Assembly (NCBI GenBank): GCA_032622095.1 | Contig: CP136062.1 | Span: 202,707,959 to 202,771,958, forward strand | Length of the DNA: 64,000 nt | DNA from: Siphonodentalium dalli | Lineage: Eukaryota > Mollusca > Scaphopoda > Gadilida > Siphonodentaliidae | Reading direction: 5' to 3' | Shown here: positions 10,601 to 21,978 of the stretch, one piece after another | How the letters are laid out: every line of letters begins with the position of its first letter | Numbering within the stretch: position 1 is the first letter of the stretch | Translations under genes and position numbers: made by a program | The notes under the pieces: model-generated | What the model saw: only the letters and a program-made list of their open reading frames with translations | Databases searched by the model: none | Told to the model about the DNA's origin: nothing

Positions 10601-12095
10601 AACATTTTCTAGGTTGACCTCATGGGGTATGTCGCAACGTTATAACGTCGAGATATTGTGTCCACGGGCACGTGGGGCCACCCGGGCGGTCCCGGGCGGT
10701 CCCAATGTTCTTTTTGTTTATATACCATTTTATCGGATGTTGAGGGGTTAATAACACCGGCCGGAGTCGAGCGAGCGAGTACCATTTTGTAGGTTGACCT
10801 CGTGGGGTATGTCGCTACGTTATAACGTCGAGATGTAGTGTCCACGGGCCCATGGGGCCTCCCGGGCGGTCCCGGGCGGTCCCAATGTTCTTATTGTTTA
10901 TATACCATTTTATCGGATTTTGAGGGGTTAATAACACCGGCCGGGGTCGAGCGAGCGAGTAACATTTTCTAGGTTGACCTCATGGGGTATGTCGCTACGT
11001 TATAACGTCGAGATATAGTGTCCACGGGCCCATGGGGCCTCCCGGGCGGTTTCGGGCGGTCCCAACGTTCTTTTTGTTTATATACCATTTTATCGGATTT
11101 TGAGGGGTTAATAACACCGGCCGGAGTCGAGCGAGCGAGTAACATTTTATAGGTTGTCCTCGTGGGGAATGTCGCTACGTTATAACGTCGAGATATTGTG
11201 TCCACGGGCACGTGGGGCCACCCGGGCGGTCCCGGGCGGTCCTAATGTTCTTTTTGTCTATTTACCATTTTATCGGATTTTGAGGGGTTAATAACACCGG
11301 CCGGGGTCGAGCGAGCGAGTACCATTTTCTAGGTTGACCTCATGGGGTATGTCGCTACGTTATAACGTCGAGATATAGTGTCCACGAGCCCATGGGGCCT
11401 CCCGGGCGGTCCCAATGTTATTTTTGTTTATATACCATTTTATCGGATGTTGAGGGGTTAATAACACCGGCCGGAGTCGAGCGAGCGAGTACCATTTTGT
11501 AGGTTGACCTCGTGGGGTATGTCGCTACGTTATAACGTCGAGATATAGTGTCCACGGGCCCATGGGGCCTCCCGGGCGGTCCCGGGCGGTCCCAATGTTA
11601 TTTTTGTTTATAAACCATTTTGTTGGATTTTGGGGGGTTAATAACACCGGCCGGAGTCGAGCGAGCGAGTACCATTTTCTAGGTTGACCTCATGGGGTAT
11701 GTCGCTACGTTATAACGTCGAGATAATGTGTCCACGGGTACGTGGGGCCACCCGGGCGGTCCCGGGCGGTCCCAATGTTCTTTTTGTCTATATACCATTT
11801 TGTCGGATTTTGAGGGGTTAATAACACCGGCCGGGGTCGAGCGAGCGAGTAACATTTTCTAGGTTGACCTCATGGGGTATGTCGCTACGTTATAACGTCG
11901 AGATATTGTGTCCACGGGCACGTGGGGCCACCCGGGCGGTCCCGGGCGGTCCTAATGTTCTTTTTGTCTATTTACCATTTTATCGGATTTTGATGGGTTA
12001 ATAACGCCGGCCGGGGTCGAGCGAGGGAGTAACATTTTGTATGTTGACCTCGTGGGGTATGTCGCTATGTTATAACGTCGAGATATAGTGTCCAC
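10600..12095 (-). repeat. Tandem array of 180-bp units, reverse arm
   Basis: These are the same units as in the forward arm, reverse complemented. The CCCGGGCGGT markers start at 10681, 10861, 11041, 11221, 11401, 11571, 11751, 11931 and 12111. The spacing is 180 bp, except for one 170-bp step at 11401 that lost one decamer. The reverse arm is shorter (about eight units) than the forward arm (about fourteen). Confidence 0.92.
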
Positions 12096-12437
12096 GGGCC
12101 CATGGGGCCGCCCGGGCGGTCCCGGGCGGTTCCAAGGTTCTTTTGTTTATACACTATTTTACCGGAATTTGAGGGGTTAATAACATCGGCCGTGGACACG
12201 TCAACGAGTCAATACATGGAATTAACACTCAGGTGTGTTGCACTTATTGCACTACCGAGAATCACCAAAATAATCTGTCAGAACTCATACGAAGACACCA
12301 GTAATCACCCAGGCTCTTTTAGCCAATATCGATATTTGTGGGGTTAATATGACCGGCCGGAGACGAGCGAGCGAGTAAATTTGTCTATGTTGCCCTCAGG
12401 TGGCATGTCGCTACGTTATACCGTCGAGATATTGTGT
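12096..12437 (-). repeat. ~340-bp block, inverted copy 3
   Basis: This is the inverted counterpart of the block at 7353-7690. It is followed to the right by a GC-rich run of CCCGGGCGGT copies (about 12455-12536) and then by the inverted terminal sequence, mirroring the left end. Confidence 0.8.
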
Positions 12438-12548
12438 CCACGGGCTCGTTGGGCCGCCCGGGCGGTCCCCGGGCGGTCCCGGGCGGTCCCCGGGCGGTCC
12501 CCGGGCGGTCCCGGGCGGTCCCCGGGCGGTAATTAGTCACACCGCTCG

Positions 12549-13330
12549 AGACCGTCCGAGTCAGTGCATACTTGAAAGACATCCTTAATTTTTCATTTCG
12601 GTCCGCCCGTCTCGCCCTCGCCTGCCAAAAACTATAGCATAAATAAAACCAGGTGGTTTCAACGAGGATTTTCAACATATTGTGTTTTGCGTTTGGGTTG
12701 TTCGTACAACTTGTATCATGCCCTAAACTTATTGTTCGCGATGCTAATATCTTCGTCAACAATAATGCTGAAAGAGCGACTGAGTGGTTCTTATGTAACT
12801 TGCTGAGTTAGAGCTGCACTAAATCAAGTCGGACGTATACCGCTTGGCATTAAGACAGATCCCTGCGTTTTGGGTTTAACTTAATTTTGCGTAGAATATC
12901 AATGAAAGATTATGAAGGATTCAGACCTCTCTTCTCTTCTGCAACCAATCACAAAATTTATTCACACCCCAATTAGTGGATCCGTTTGTATATTCTGGTT
13001 TTAAACTTATTTCTAATGAGTTAATCACATCTTCGTCAATTCACTCGACTGGGACATGTTTTACATTTGGCGCATGTTTATATACGATCTGTCAGTTGAT
13101 CACGTGACGGGTGACTTTAAAACCGTAAGCAGGCACCGGGTGTTAACGAAAACAGAGATCCATTAAAGTCCGCCGCCCCACCATCTATATCTATATTTGC
13201 GAATGTCTGTCTGTCTGTCTGTGTTCTATAGAAATTCACAGGGGACCACCTAGATGGCACAAAAGGGGTCTAATAGGGGTAACTTTTTACGAGAAAGATA
13301 ATGGCGAGGGTTATAATTTTCTAAAGGGGG
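12549..13330. other. Intergenic, no gene recognised
   Basis: No supported gene. A short GTCTGTCTGTCTGTCT run is at about 13206. The segment 13205-13320 resembles 14385-14490: both have CTGTGTTCTATA, a GAGATGGCAC or TAGATGGCAC, and AGGGGTAACTTTTTA. These two copies flank the degenerate tandem array that follows. Confidence 0.4.
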
Positions 13331-14380
13331 AGGGGCAGAAGAAAAAAATGTCGCCGATTGCCACCAAACTTATATATAATCATCCCCACAATATGAGGAA
13401 TCTAATGGTGTTGTTTAAATATGTCAAAAGTCGCGCCGTTCGCGTCAGGGATGCCCGTAAGGGGAGAGCGGCACCAAAATTGATCAAATAATTTTAGCGC
13501 CGAATTCCACCAAATTGATGCACATTCTTCCGAGATCTTCTCCATGATACAAGGAATCTTATTGTGTGATTTAAAGACGCCAAATTGGTGTCGTTGGGAT
13601 GAGAGATTTGGGGGGGGGCGGTGGGTACTAAATCTGATAAGAATTGGTTTAGTCGCCGATTGCCACAAATTCATCCCCATGGTATGAGGTGTCTAATGAC
13701 GTGGCTTAAAGCTGTCAAACGTGGCGTCATTCGAGTCAGGGGTGCACTGAAAGGGGGACCAAAATTGATACACATTCTTATCCATGATATGAGGAATCTA
13801 TTCGTTCGTGTGATTTTAAAGACGTCATATTGGTGCTGCTTTTGTGAGAGATTGGGGTGGGGTGGGATGGGCACTAAATTTGATTAAAAATTTGTTTAGT
13901 CGCGGATTAGCACCAAACTTACAAATAATAATCTCCATGATATCAGGAGTTTAATTGTGTGGTTCAAAGATGTCAAAAGTGGGGCCATTCGAGTCAGGGG
14001 TGCCTAGAGTGTGAGAGGGACACAAACATTGATAAACAGTATGTTTAGCGCCGATTTCCACCTGATTTATAAATATTCTTCTCCGTGATACGAATAATCT
14101 AATCTAATATGTGGTTTACATGCGCCAAATTGGGTGAGAGATATGCAATGGTGGCCCTAAATTTGATACGAATTTGTATACTCGCCAATTTCCATAAATT
14201 TTATATAAATTCATCTCTATAATGAGTCTAAGTGTGTGGTTTAATGATGTCAAAAGTGGCACCGCTTCAGTCCGAAATAGGGACGGGAGGGTCACCAAAA
14301 ACTTATAGAAATATGTTTAGTGCCTATTACCATCAAACTCGTACACGTTCTTCTCAAATGATACAATGAATCAAATATTT
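13331..14380. repeat. Degenerate tandem repeat, ~140-155 bp period
   Basis: About eight diverged copies share the order: CACCAAA(C/T)TT, a few AT-rich bases, (T/C)CTCCATGATAT, GGAATCTAAT, GTGTGGTTTAAA, ATGTCAAAAGTGG, then a CATTCGAGTCAGGGGTGC-type block. Starts fall near 13361, 13505, 13661, 13757, 13910, 14056, 14190 and 14329. Short open frames on both strands in this stretch are products of the repeat. Its right flank abuts, and probably truncated, GRL fragment I. Confidence 0.75.
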
Positions 14381-14479
14381 GCGAATATCTGTCTGTGTTC
14401 TATATATAACTTTAAGGGTACAATCGAGATGGCACCAAGGCGGCCTAACAGGGGTAACTTTTTAAGGAAGATAATGGTG

Positions 14480-14703
14480 CGGGTTAAAATTGGTATGATC
14501 CGAAGCGCGTTGATCCAAATCAACATTAGTATCACGTGACAATAGATTTTACTTTTCTTCCCCGTGTCCCTCAGGCCAAATAATTCGAAGCACATCAGAA
14601 TGGGTAACAAGTTCACCTGTAATGACTCCCATATCTGAGAAGCCTGGAGCTGATCAGGTTCTATTTTTGCCATATCTTGTGACGTAATACTGTTTTTAGG
14701 CAT
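14480..14703 (-). pseudogene. GRL fragment I, N-terminus and TM1 only
   Basis: From an ATG at 14703 the minus strand reads an N-terminus like that of J: WESLQVNLLPILMCFELFG and LRDTGKKSKIY, followed by LMLIWINALRIIP. J has SLSPLLRCFDVFG, LRYTGKKSMIY and LLLWINVFRLLP at the same places. Similarity ends abruptly after TM1, where the sequence runs into the repeat around 14385-14480. Nothing resembling TM2-TM6 follows on the minus strand, so this is a truncated copy of the J/K subfamily. Confidence 0.75.
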
Positions 14704-14922
14704 TATCGCCACATGTATAGCAGCCAGCAGACAGAAAAATGATGAACGGTGGATTTCCTGTGGAACTAACTGTGTTTTTGTCCATACTCATTCGCCATCA
14801 GTAATATCATTAACGAAGCGATGGCGCTTTATTGACGTCATCTAATGACATATTATTGATTATTAGTGACCATATAAAGACACCACATTGCATATTAAAG
14901 AAAATCTAATTCGCTTGGAAAC

Positions 14923-14988
14923 CTCCTATGGTCGACTCGCATATATAAGAGAATGCATTGGCACATGGCCCTTCTGTTGGGTAAAGGG
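14923..14988. mobile_element. Fragment of the TTAA-flanked palindromic MITE
   Basis: This holds half of the hairpin (CGCATATATAAGAGAATGCA) and ends GGTAAAGGG followed by TTAA at 14989. That is exactly the right end of the complete copy at 53940-54334. The left part is missing. Confidence 0.65.
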
Positions 14989-15179
14989 TTAACCATTTCT
15001 ATATTAAATATGTATTGACGAGTAGATCCCTCAGGAACTGTTCAGATAATAAGTTCGTTTCTTGAACTTATTGTCTGAACATTTTCCTCCAATAAATAGG
15101 ACTCGTTCTGCACTTGTAATGCCTGTCGTCTGCTTTTATACCTGAACACTCCTCCAAATTAATAATAGACCGTTCCGAT

Positions 15180-17352
15180 GTATATGTTGTTAACTATAAC
15201 AATCAGCTGTACTGGTTAATGGTTGCATCTCGAGTTTCTTTAAACCATCGCGTGGCTGCAGGCAGGGAGACCCCTCTCGCCTTATGTTTTTTTAATCTGC
15301 GCAGAAATATTTGCTTCAATGATACGTCAAAACACAAAAATATGTGGTATAACCCTAGGCAAGACGGAATATAAAATAAACAAATATGCTGACGACACTA
15401 CTCTCATTCTTGACAGCGACCAAACTAGTCTTCGGGAGGCATTGGCTGAACTTGACAATTTCGCAAACATTTCAGGGTTAAAAGTCAATATAGACAAATG
15501 CCAAATAGTATGGTTGGGAACAAAAAATAATTGTATTTCCACACCTGTCCCAGAATGCCAAATTAAAGTCTCAAAAACTTTCACTGCATTAGGGATAAAC
15601 TTCAGTTCTCACCTGACGGATATCATAGATCTAAACTACACAAATAAGATTGAAGAAAGCAGACAGTCTATCAATAAATGGAAACACAGATCATTTGGAA
15701 GAATTGTGGTAATTAAATCCCATCTTATCCCGAAACTGGTATACTTAATTTCAGCTCTGCCAAATCACAACAAAAAAGTGTTAGACGACCTAAATACACT
15801 ACTATTCAAATTCGTCTGGGATGGGAAACGAGACAGAATAAAACGAACACAACTCTGTCAAAATTATGAAAATGGGGGCCTGCTAATGTTAAATATCTAC
15901 TCCTTTATAGATGCAATAAAAATAACTTGGATGAGAAGGTGTATCTCCAAATCTGCCCCATGGCTTCCTCTGGCTCCAGCTGAGATGTATGAGGACCCAT
16001 TGTTCGCGGCGTACGACTCCAAGTACATTTATAATTATGAAAGATCAACTAAGAACCATTTCTGGCGCGACGTTTTAACCGCCTGGCGGAAGTTTCTCGA
16101 AATTACTAATAAACAAGAGCCCATAGGCATTATGACTCAGACTATATGGAACAATAATAATCTAACAATCAACGAAGACACGATAAATGTGAACGAGTGG
16201 AGAGAGAAAGGAGTCATTTTTATTAACGATCTTTGCATAGCTGATGACGAATTTCATTCAGTTGAATCACTGAGATCGAATTTTGGTGTATCGACAAACT
16301 TTGTTACACTACTAGGAATTAGAAGACAAGTAATGGCTCTTTCTCGTGATTTAAATTTGCCTTTACGAAAAATTCATGGCCCGATAATTCCAAACAATAT
16401 TTCATTACTCATTCGCCCAACCCGGGGAGGAAGATACTTCTATGACACATTCATCATGGAAAATATAAACCCCTCATCGTCATTCATTCGTAAATGGAAC
16501 AACGATTTAAGCATGAACCTCCCATGGAAGCAAATACCATCGAACCCTTTCAAACTACTACCAGATATTAAATCCCGCTGGTTGCAATACCGTATAATAA
16601 CTAGGATCATTGGAACGTATAAACTACTGAAAAACATGCGCATAGTAACTGATGGATCATGCCAGGGATGTCATGCAAACGACGAAACTATTATTCACAT
16701 TTTCTACGATTGTCCCATGGTAAAGTCTTTTTTAAAGGATGTTGAAACTTGGTTCGCAAAATCCGGTATATATATTTCCACATCAAAGGAAGGTTTGCTC
16801 CTACCACCCACAGCAGGCAACAAAAACAAAATAACTGATCACACTATTGCAGTACTATATTTATAAAACAAAGTTCACCCCGGATGTCTTGTCTTTAAAC
16901 TCACTTATTTTGGAAATTAAGAATAGATGTAGAATTGAACGGATTATAGCACTTAACAACGACCATATCCACGAATTCGACTATGAGTGGTATCCAGTTA
17001 CGATAGCAGTCAACGAAATGTAGTAATCATATGAATAGTGTACGAATTCGACTAACTTCTTGGTTTATTTTACTTCATGTCATTAGAGGCAACGCTCGAG
17101 AATAGTCCACTAAGTTAACTGTTAAAAGAGCATACCATATATACGAATTTATCGTGAAAACAAATGAGCACCCCCCCCCCCCCCACCACCCACCCAACCC
17201 CTTCTTTATATTTCTGATTGATATTTCTGATTGATATTATCATGTTAACACATGTGTCAATATACTTTGTGAACGCTTTGCTATATGTTTTTGTATCTTG
17301 AAGTTAATATGTAAATAAAGATATTAAAAAATATATAAAAAAAATAAAAAAT
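15180..17352 (+). mobile_element. 5'-truncated LINE (L1/Tx1-like) with A-rich tail
   Basis: This is the 3' part of a non-LTR retrotransposon. It starts inside the reverse transcriptase (LVNGCISSFF, then RGCRQGD at about 15240) and continues through the C-terminal domain. It ends in a short 3' region with AATAAA near 17314 and an A-rich tail at about 17325-17352. Just before the tail is a C-rich tract at 17170-17184. Truncation at the 5' end and an A-rich 3' end are typical of LINE copies. Confidence 0.8.
15319..16866 (+). pseudogene. LINE ORF2 C-terminal half (reverse transcriptase + zf-RVT)
   Basis: This 515-codon open stretch has the palm motif YADDTTLILDSD near residue 22, then SGLKVNIDKCQIVWLG, GRIVVIKSHLIPKLVY, FVWDGKRDRIKR and a GGL.MLNI...A.KITWMRR block typical of L1/Tx1-type elements. 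A zinc-binding C-terminal domain follows (C..C....ETI.HIFYDCP). The first Met is internal: the true reading continues upstream as LSPYVFLICAEIFASMIRQ and is joined by a one-base frameshift to RGCRQGD. At the 3' end another shift near 16850 moves the reading to a frame ending at 17023 (YKTKFTPDVL...). The copy is therefore inactive. It is related to, but diverged from, the element at 62042-64000. Confidence 0.8.
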
Positions 17353-18700
17353 AATTTACATGTAGTATAACTATACAGGCTTAATGTGGTGCGGAACACT
17401 CCACACGTGATCGGATGGGAACAGAAAATAATCTTGCCCACATTGGTTATTTTCATATATTATATTTACAAATTGGCAGAACGCCATGTCATTCTTCTAT
17501 ATGAAATGGACTTATAGGGTGATTGGTCATAATGGATTTGAATGTCATGAAATACTATTGTGAAATGGAGAAAATCTTTGTAAAGGCATAGATATATTAT
17601 TACTTGAAGATTACAGTATGTACATGTAGTGAATATGTTCCGCCAAATTAAATATCCATATTTGACATGTTTATTGCTACATTCCGAGAAGTCAAAAGGC
17701 TAAAATCATGCGCTGATTATTCCTGCAAAATGTTAAAGCATAGCATTCAGTACTCGTTCCTGTGCGATTGTGGGGACATTTCAACTGAGATTCAATGTGG
17801 TATTGAGAACAATAAATTGTACTGCGCTTCTGAACTGATGCAGAGCTTCGAACAGAATTTAACCCAAGAAATAAATGTGTAAAGTTGGCAGACTCGTCGA
17901 ATACAGGTTGGATTGAGGTTCAAACAGTATCGTATGTATAGACGTACCTTGTCGGAAATACCAAACTACACTTTATTGATGGAACATTTCCAAAATCGTT
18001 TTGAATTTAACAAATTTCCATGAGAAAGAGAAATGACACCAACATTTGAAACCAAACATTGAAAAAAAAGTGAATGTGTAAGAAATATTGGCTTAAGACT
18101 CCAGTGTTCACCTGGGACAAATAAAGATTATATCGAGTTTAAGAAAGTGTGTCAAAGATTACATGCACCTACGCTTGTTATTACAATCTCGATATAACCC
18201 CTATTCGACCTCCAAAATGGTAGAAAACTTTGGGTAAACTTTTCGGGTACAAAACTAGTTCGAAAATCAGTAGCCCTTTCAGGTATTTGTAAAAATATAA
18301 ATACATATATGACAAATTATCACAGGAGTATAATCAGTAGAGCATGACCAAGTAACGTTATTTCCTACGCTTTCTGAAATCGTGTTCGAGCAGAATGGTT
18401 ACTCACTTAGAGGAGCGAGAAAATTTTCTGAAAACTATCTGAACTCAATCCAAAACTTTGTCGGCACATAATGTTCTGTCCAGTTGTCGCATAAGGATCT
18501 GGGGAAATTGCTTCTATTGTCGAAATTTTCCCCAATGATCGGAGGGACTTATACTTTCGGAACACGTAATGAAGCTCGGTCCAAAATGTTAGTCACATGT
18601 TGAACCTTTAGCGAAAGTCATATTTCGGACAATTCCGAGTACTTCCGGACGTTTGTTCCGTTACACCAATTAAATCTTAATTATTTGTTTTATAATTTTC
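17353..18700. other. Intergenic, no gene recognised
   Basis: AT-rich sequence with no recognisable gene. A 71-codon plus-strand frame at 17667-17882 contains several cysteines but no family motif, splice context or repeat, so I do not call it. Confidence 0.35.
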
Positions 18701-18835
18701 AAAATTGTGCTATGTTTGTATTTTCGATCAAAACCATTATCAGATCCGTTTTACCGACGACAAACGCGAAGACAGTTGCCACCGTTTCACTTGTTGTTCC
18801 AGAATAAACACGCCAGTCGTTTTCGGCGCATTTGC
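18701..18835 (-). CDS. Possible TM7 exon of GRL gene H
   Basis: About 390 bp beyond H's donor, a minus-strand frame can be entered in phase 0 after TCTCAG. It reads AENDWRVYSG, then a hydrophobic stretch (TVATVFAFVVGKTDLIMVLI), and stops after ENTNIAQF. Length, single hydrophobic segment, phase and a T followed by a run of aliphatics before a polar residue fit a chemoreceptor TM7 exon. An alternative exon entered in phase 0 after TTTGAAG at about 19168 (reading NCYIGLKW...LPPWQKIRIAL) is also possible. Neither is proven. Confidence 0.35.
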
Positions 18836-19227
18836 TGAAATGCTGAGACTTTAAATGGATCGTCTCAATCTGATTGTCGAAACTACAAATAGTGGAATCC
18901 GAAGTCATTGTTTGGTAATTTCTTGCAGTGAATGGTGGACTTATATTTCACAATTACATGTAATAACCGAAAAACGTTTTCGGATCAACTCGACTCACTT
19001 TCACTGAGGAAATTCCTGGGGCTCGTTAACGCGATCCTGATTTTTTGCCAGGGCGGCAACTGATTTAAAATATATTGTTGGAAAATTCGGCCAAAGATCT
19101 TTGAATCAATTGGTTGGCCGAAGATACACTGACAAAATAGTGGCCATTTCAAACCAATATAGCAATTCTTCAAACAAGGAATATGTAGCAGAATTTACTA
19201 TATATGTTAATAATGCGCTGAACTCAC

Positions 19228-20208
19228 TGAGGTACTGACTGAAGCTGACGACGAAATCGTTAAAACCATCCCTGCAGACTGCAACGAATTCCACAACACA
19301 GCCATCGCGACGATGTATGTATCAGACGCTGCCTCGCCATCGCTCAGTAGAAGATATCCTGTTGTGAGAACTGAAGCCAGTGCGAAACCAGTATAGAGGA
19401 CATTCAACCATTTTAACAAACCGTCCGCCACAAGCGTTGCATTGCAAATGCATTGGTGCCGCTTGCGTAATGCCTTCAAAGACTCTACGCTTCTCGTATC
19501 TCGCGACTCCCTTCGGAATCTGGCTGTTATGAGATTGAAACTAGATGTTAGAAGTCTGCATGTTCCGCCATGGAAGGCGATCGGCAATGCGACCGCAGCA
19601 GACTCTAAATGCAATATGGGGATAAGTAACGTACGTAGTAGCGCGGCATATAAATCCTCCGTTTCCGGTAACGGGTAAGACAGAATCTCCCGCGTAATGG
19701 CAGGTCCGCTAAGTACTATATATAATATGAAACAAGATATCCCAACTATAAGTGTCCAACTGACAACAACACTCAATGTTATTAGCCTCCCAAAACACTG
19801 TCTGTTTCCGATATCTTCCTTGGTGTAACAAATGTCCCCTTCTAGCAAAAGCAATATTTTTGAAAACTTCCCTCTCGTTCTAATGAATGCCACAACATTG
19901 AGTGCCGCCTGCGCCGTGGCTACTTGATATATAATCCTAAATATTCCTCGCCTTGACAACTGGCCGCCTTTCAACAAGAAATGAGTGGGAGCTATGCGGA
20001 GCGAACACATGCAGAGGAGTATGGTAACAAACAACGAATAATATCTGCTTTTCTTTGTTTCACAGCTTTGCCCAACGAGTTTGAGACTCAACATCAGAGG
20101 CCGGAACAATCGCTCAAATGATATATCTGCTTCTGGAATTTTCCCCGCTGATCCGCTCGCCATTTCTTCCGAGTTCATGGGTGCTACCCGAATTTGTATT
20201 CGTTTCAT
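19228..20208 (-). CDS. Gustatory-receptor-like (GRL) gene H, TM1-TM6 exon
   Basis: This is a 327-codon open exon from ATG at 20208 to donor TCA|GTGAGT (19227-19222), ending in phase 0 after SASVSTS. The product would be a chemoreceptor-family membrane protein. The amphipathic N-terminus is followed by FERLFRPLMLSLKLVG (residues 31-46). TM1 is near 58-76, TM2 near 88-110, TM3 near 142-163, TM4 near 190-212, TM5 near 266-287 and TM6 near 294-316. The cytoplasmic block RHQHICN..LVADG before TM5 is shared with B-G. The usual GLRCETKK is GQSCETKK here. It has the upstream CCATTAGC element at 20461-20476. It is intermediate between the B/C and D/E/G pairs. A TM7 exon is not certain. Confidence 0.75.
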
Positions 20209-20460
20209 TTTTTTGGTGCTGAGATTTCCAAATCAAACCACAAACAGTCGACCGTAATCGTGTGTTGTCAGTGTTGTTACTATAGAATTACAGATTAGAT
20301 CAATACCAGTCACTAAGATGTGTCGCTGCCACAGTAGAAAGGGATAGGATCCGCAGGCAACGGACGATTAATACCATACACTGTTTGTTCGCCTTTCAAC
20401 TTAAAAGCTTTATCACACATTTGCGCAATATTTAACTTTCTCGTTTGTGCCTCATATCGC

Positions 20461-20476
20461 GTGCTAATGGACATGG
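20461..20476 (-). promoter_or_regulatory. Shared upstream element of GRL gene H
   Basis: Minus-strand CCATGTCCATTAGCAC lies ~255-268 bp upstream of H's ATG. The first 15 bases are identical to the element upstream of D, although the sequence around it has diverged, which suggests constraint. Confidence 0.55.
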
Positions 20477-20479
20477 CGG

Positions 20480-21770
20480 AAGTGCACGCGCGGCAGCACG
20501 GACTCGGTCATATATTTAAGTGACTTCCGTACCCAACGTAAAATTGTTGTGTGTCACTATGAAAATAGCACAGTTCATTAGATTGTAAATTAAAGTGCTT
20601 GTCGCGAAGCACACTAATTTGAGCCTTCATTGTGAGCGCCTCTCTCATCGTCAATCCCAACTCTATTTGTTTGAAGGAAACGCGCACGTAGATGATAAAT
20701 TCGAGAGGGAATTCGGGATATCTGTCACACAAAGGACGAAGAGAATTTTTATTTGTTAAAATTCACGACTATCATACATGTCGTTCTGTCTAATTTCGTA
20801 GGTTTATATTCAGGTCTGGCACATGTGCTAATCTGACTATAGTCCGATTTACGCATAATTTGCAAATCGAGCAATACCATGTAGTTATGAAATTTAAATT
20901 CTATCAAACCTACGACATGTATGCATACACTTATCTCATATATTAGCATTCATACTTTGTGGTATCCTGCCGCATTACATTAAAACCTATGTGATTTGCC
21001 AGCACTCGCACTGGATGATCAACCAAACCAAACCGATTTGTATATTCTATTTATTACTTGATCCAAAACCCCCATAAAGCATACTTAAATCAATAAATGG
21101 GACGTGAAAGTAACAGCGACTTCTATAAGTCGTAACTAAATAGTCTCAGATAAATAAGACGTATCTAATGGTGTAAATTTAATGAAATATTTATTCAAAC
21201 TAAATCAGCAATAGTCACAAACATTGATTTAGTATACGTAGTGTGTACGGAATGTAAACATATACGCCAAGCAGGGAGTCAAGTGTCACGTTTGCGCAAC
21301 AATAATAGATGTGGCTACCCCTGGACTATTACCTGTTATGCAATGACCGTTGTATATCATTATTATAGAATGGGTTTAATGAATGGAATAAGGGTAGGAT
21401 CATGTAATAAAGATATTTACTACACGCTTGTTCATAGAAGTACAGTGTTATTTGCATATCCATGTGGAACGGACGTTACATGTGCATATCGTTGACGCCA
21501 AATGACGTACACAACGTTCGCCTCAACTATGAAATCGGAACTTTAAAATAAAAGCATCATCACAATATGCCTAAATAAACATCGTAAGCCAGTAATTGTT
21601 AATGCACGGATGCTGGGCGGGTGACGTATAATAAACACTTAAAACACTTATAAAACGTATGCCATCGCGGAAGGATACAACTCGAGACTGCGCCTCTCGT
21701 TCTATCCTACCGCTAACACCCGTGCCGTATCAACAATCCCATTAACGCGCTCGTATCATTCTCCATATAT
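20480..21770. other. Intergenic between H and G, no gene recognised
   Basis: AT-rich, with no supported gene and no convincing TM7 exon for G on the minus strand. Short open frames on both strands lack motifs. Confidence 0.35.
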
Positions 21771-21978
21771 ATGTCACAGTCAACAGACGTTAATTCTCAT
21801 TATCGCTGCAATTTTCTGGACCGAGAAGGCTCAGAAGGGGCAACTGACTTTTTGCCTACTTTTTAACACACAACCGAAAGATTTAAGAATGTTCACAAAC
21901 AAATAGTTTTGCCCGATTGTCCTGAAAAAGATAAACAATAACTGAATTTGGGTGTTTGATATTTTGTGTTCAACTCAC

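Larger units (their letters stand above)
7268..12548. mobile_element. Foldback-like element of 180-bp tandem units, 5.3 kb
   Basis: Both ends carry the same inverted sequence: GGTGTGACTAATTACCGCCC at the left (about 7278) and its complement at the right (up to about 12543), each preceded by a CTCGAG. Inside, each terminus has a GC-rich run of ACCGCCCGGG copies, then a ~340-bp block, then tandem 180-bp units. Units run plus-wise from 7681 to about 10565 and in reverse orientation from about 10600 to 12095, so the whole folds on itself. This architecture (long inverted ends made of tandem repeats) is known for Foldback/TU-type elements of Drosophila and sea urchins. No transposase frame is visible, so it would be non-autonomous. 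I could not identify a target-site duplication. Confidence 0.7.

Noticed and set aside
7214-12762. Many repetitive open frames of 60-125 codons on both strands
   Set aside because: They are by-products of the 180-bp unit, whose length is a multiple of three. Units with TAG (ACCTAGAAAATG) interrupt them, and the same sequence is open on both strands.
17667-17882. Small cysteine-containing protein of 71 codons
   Set aside because: No signal peptide, conserved motif or splice context; the length is within chance expectation for this composition.
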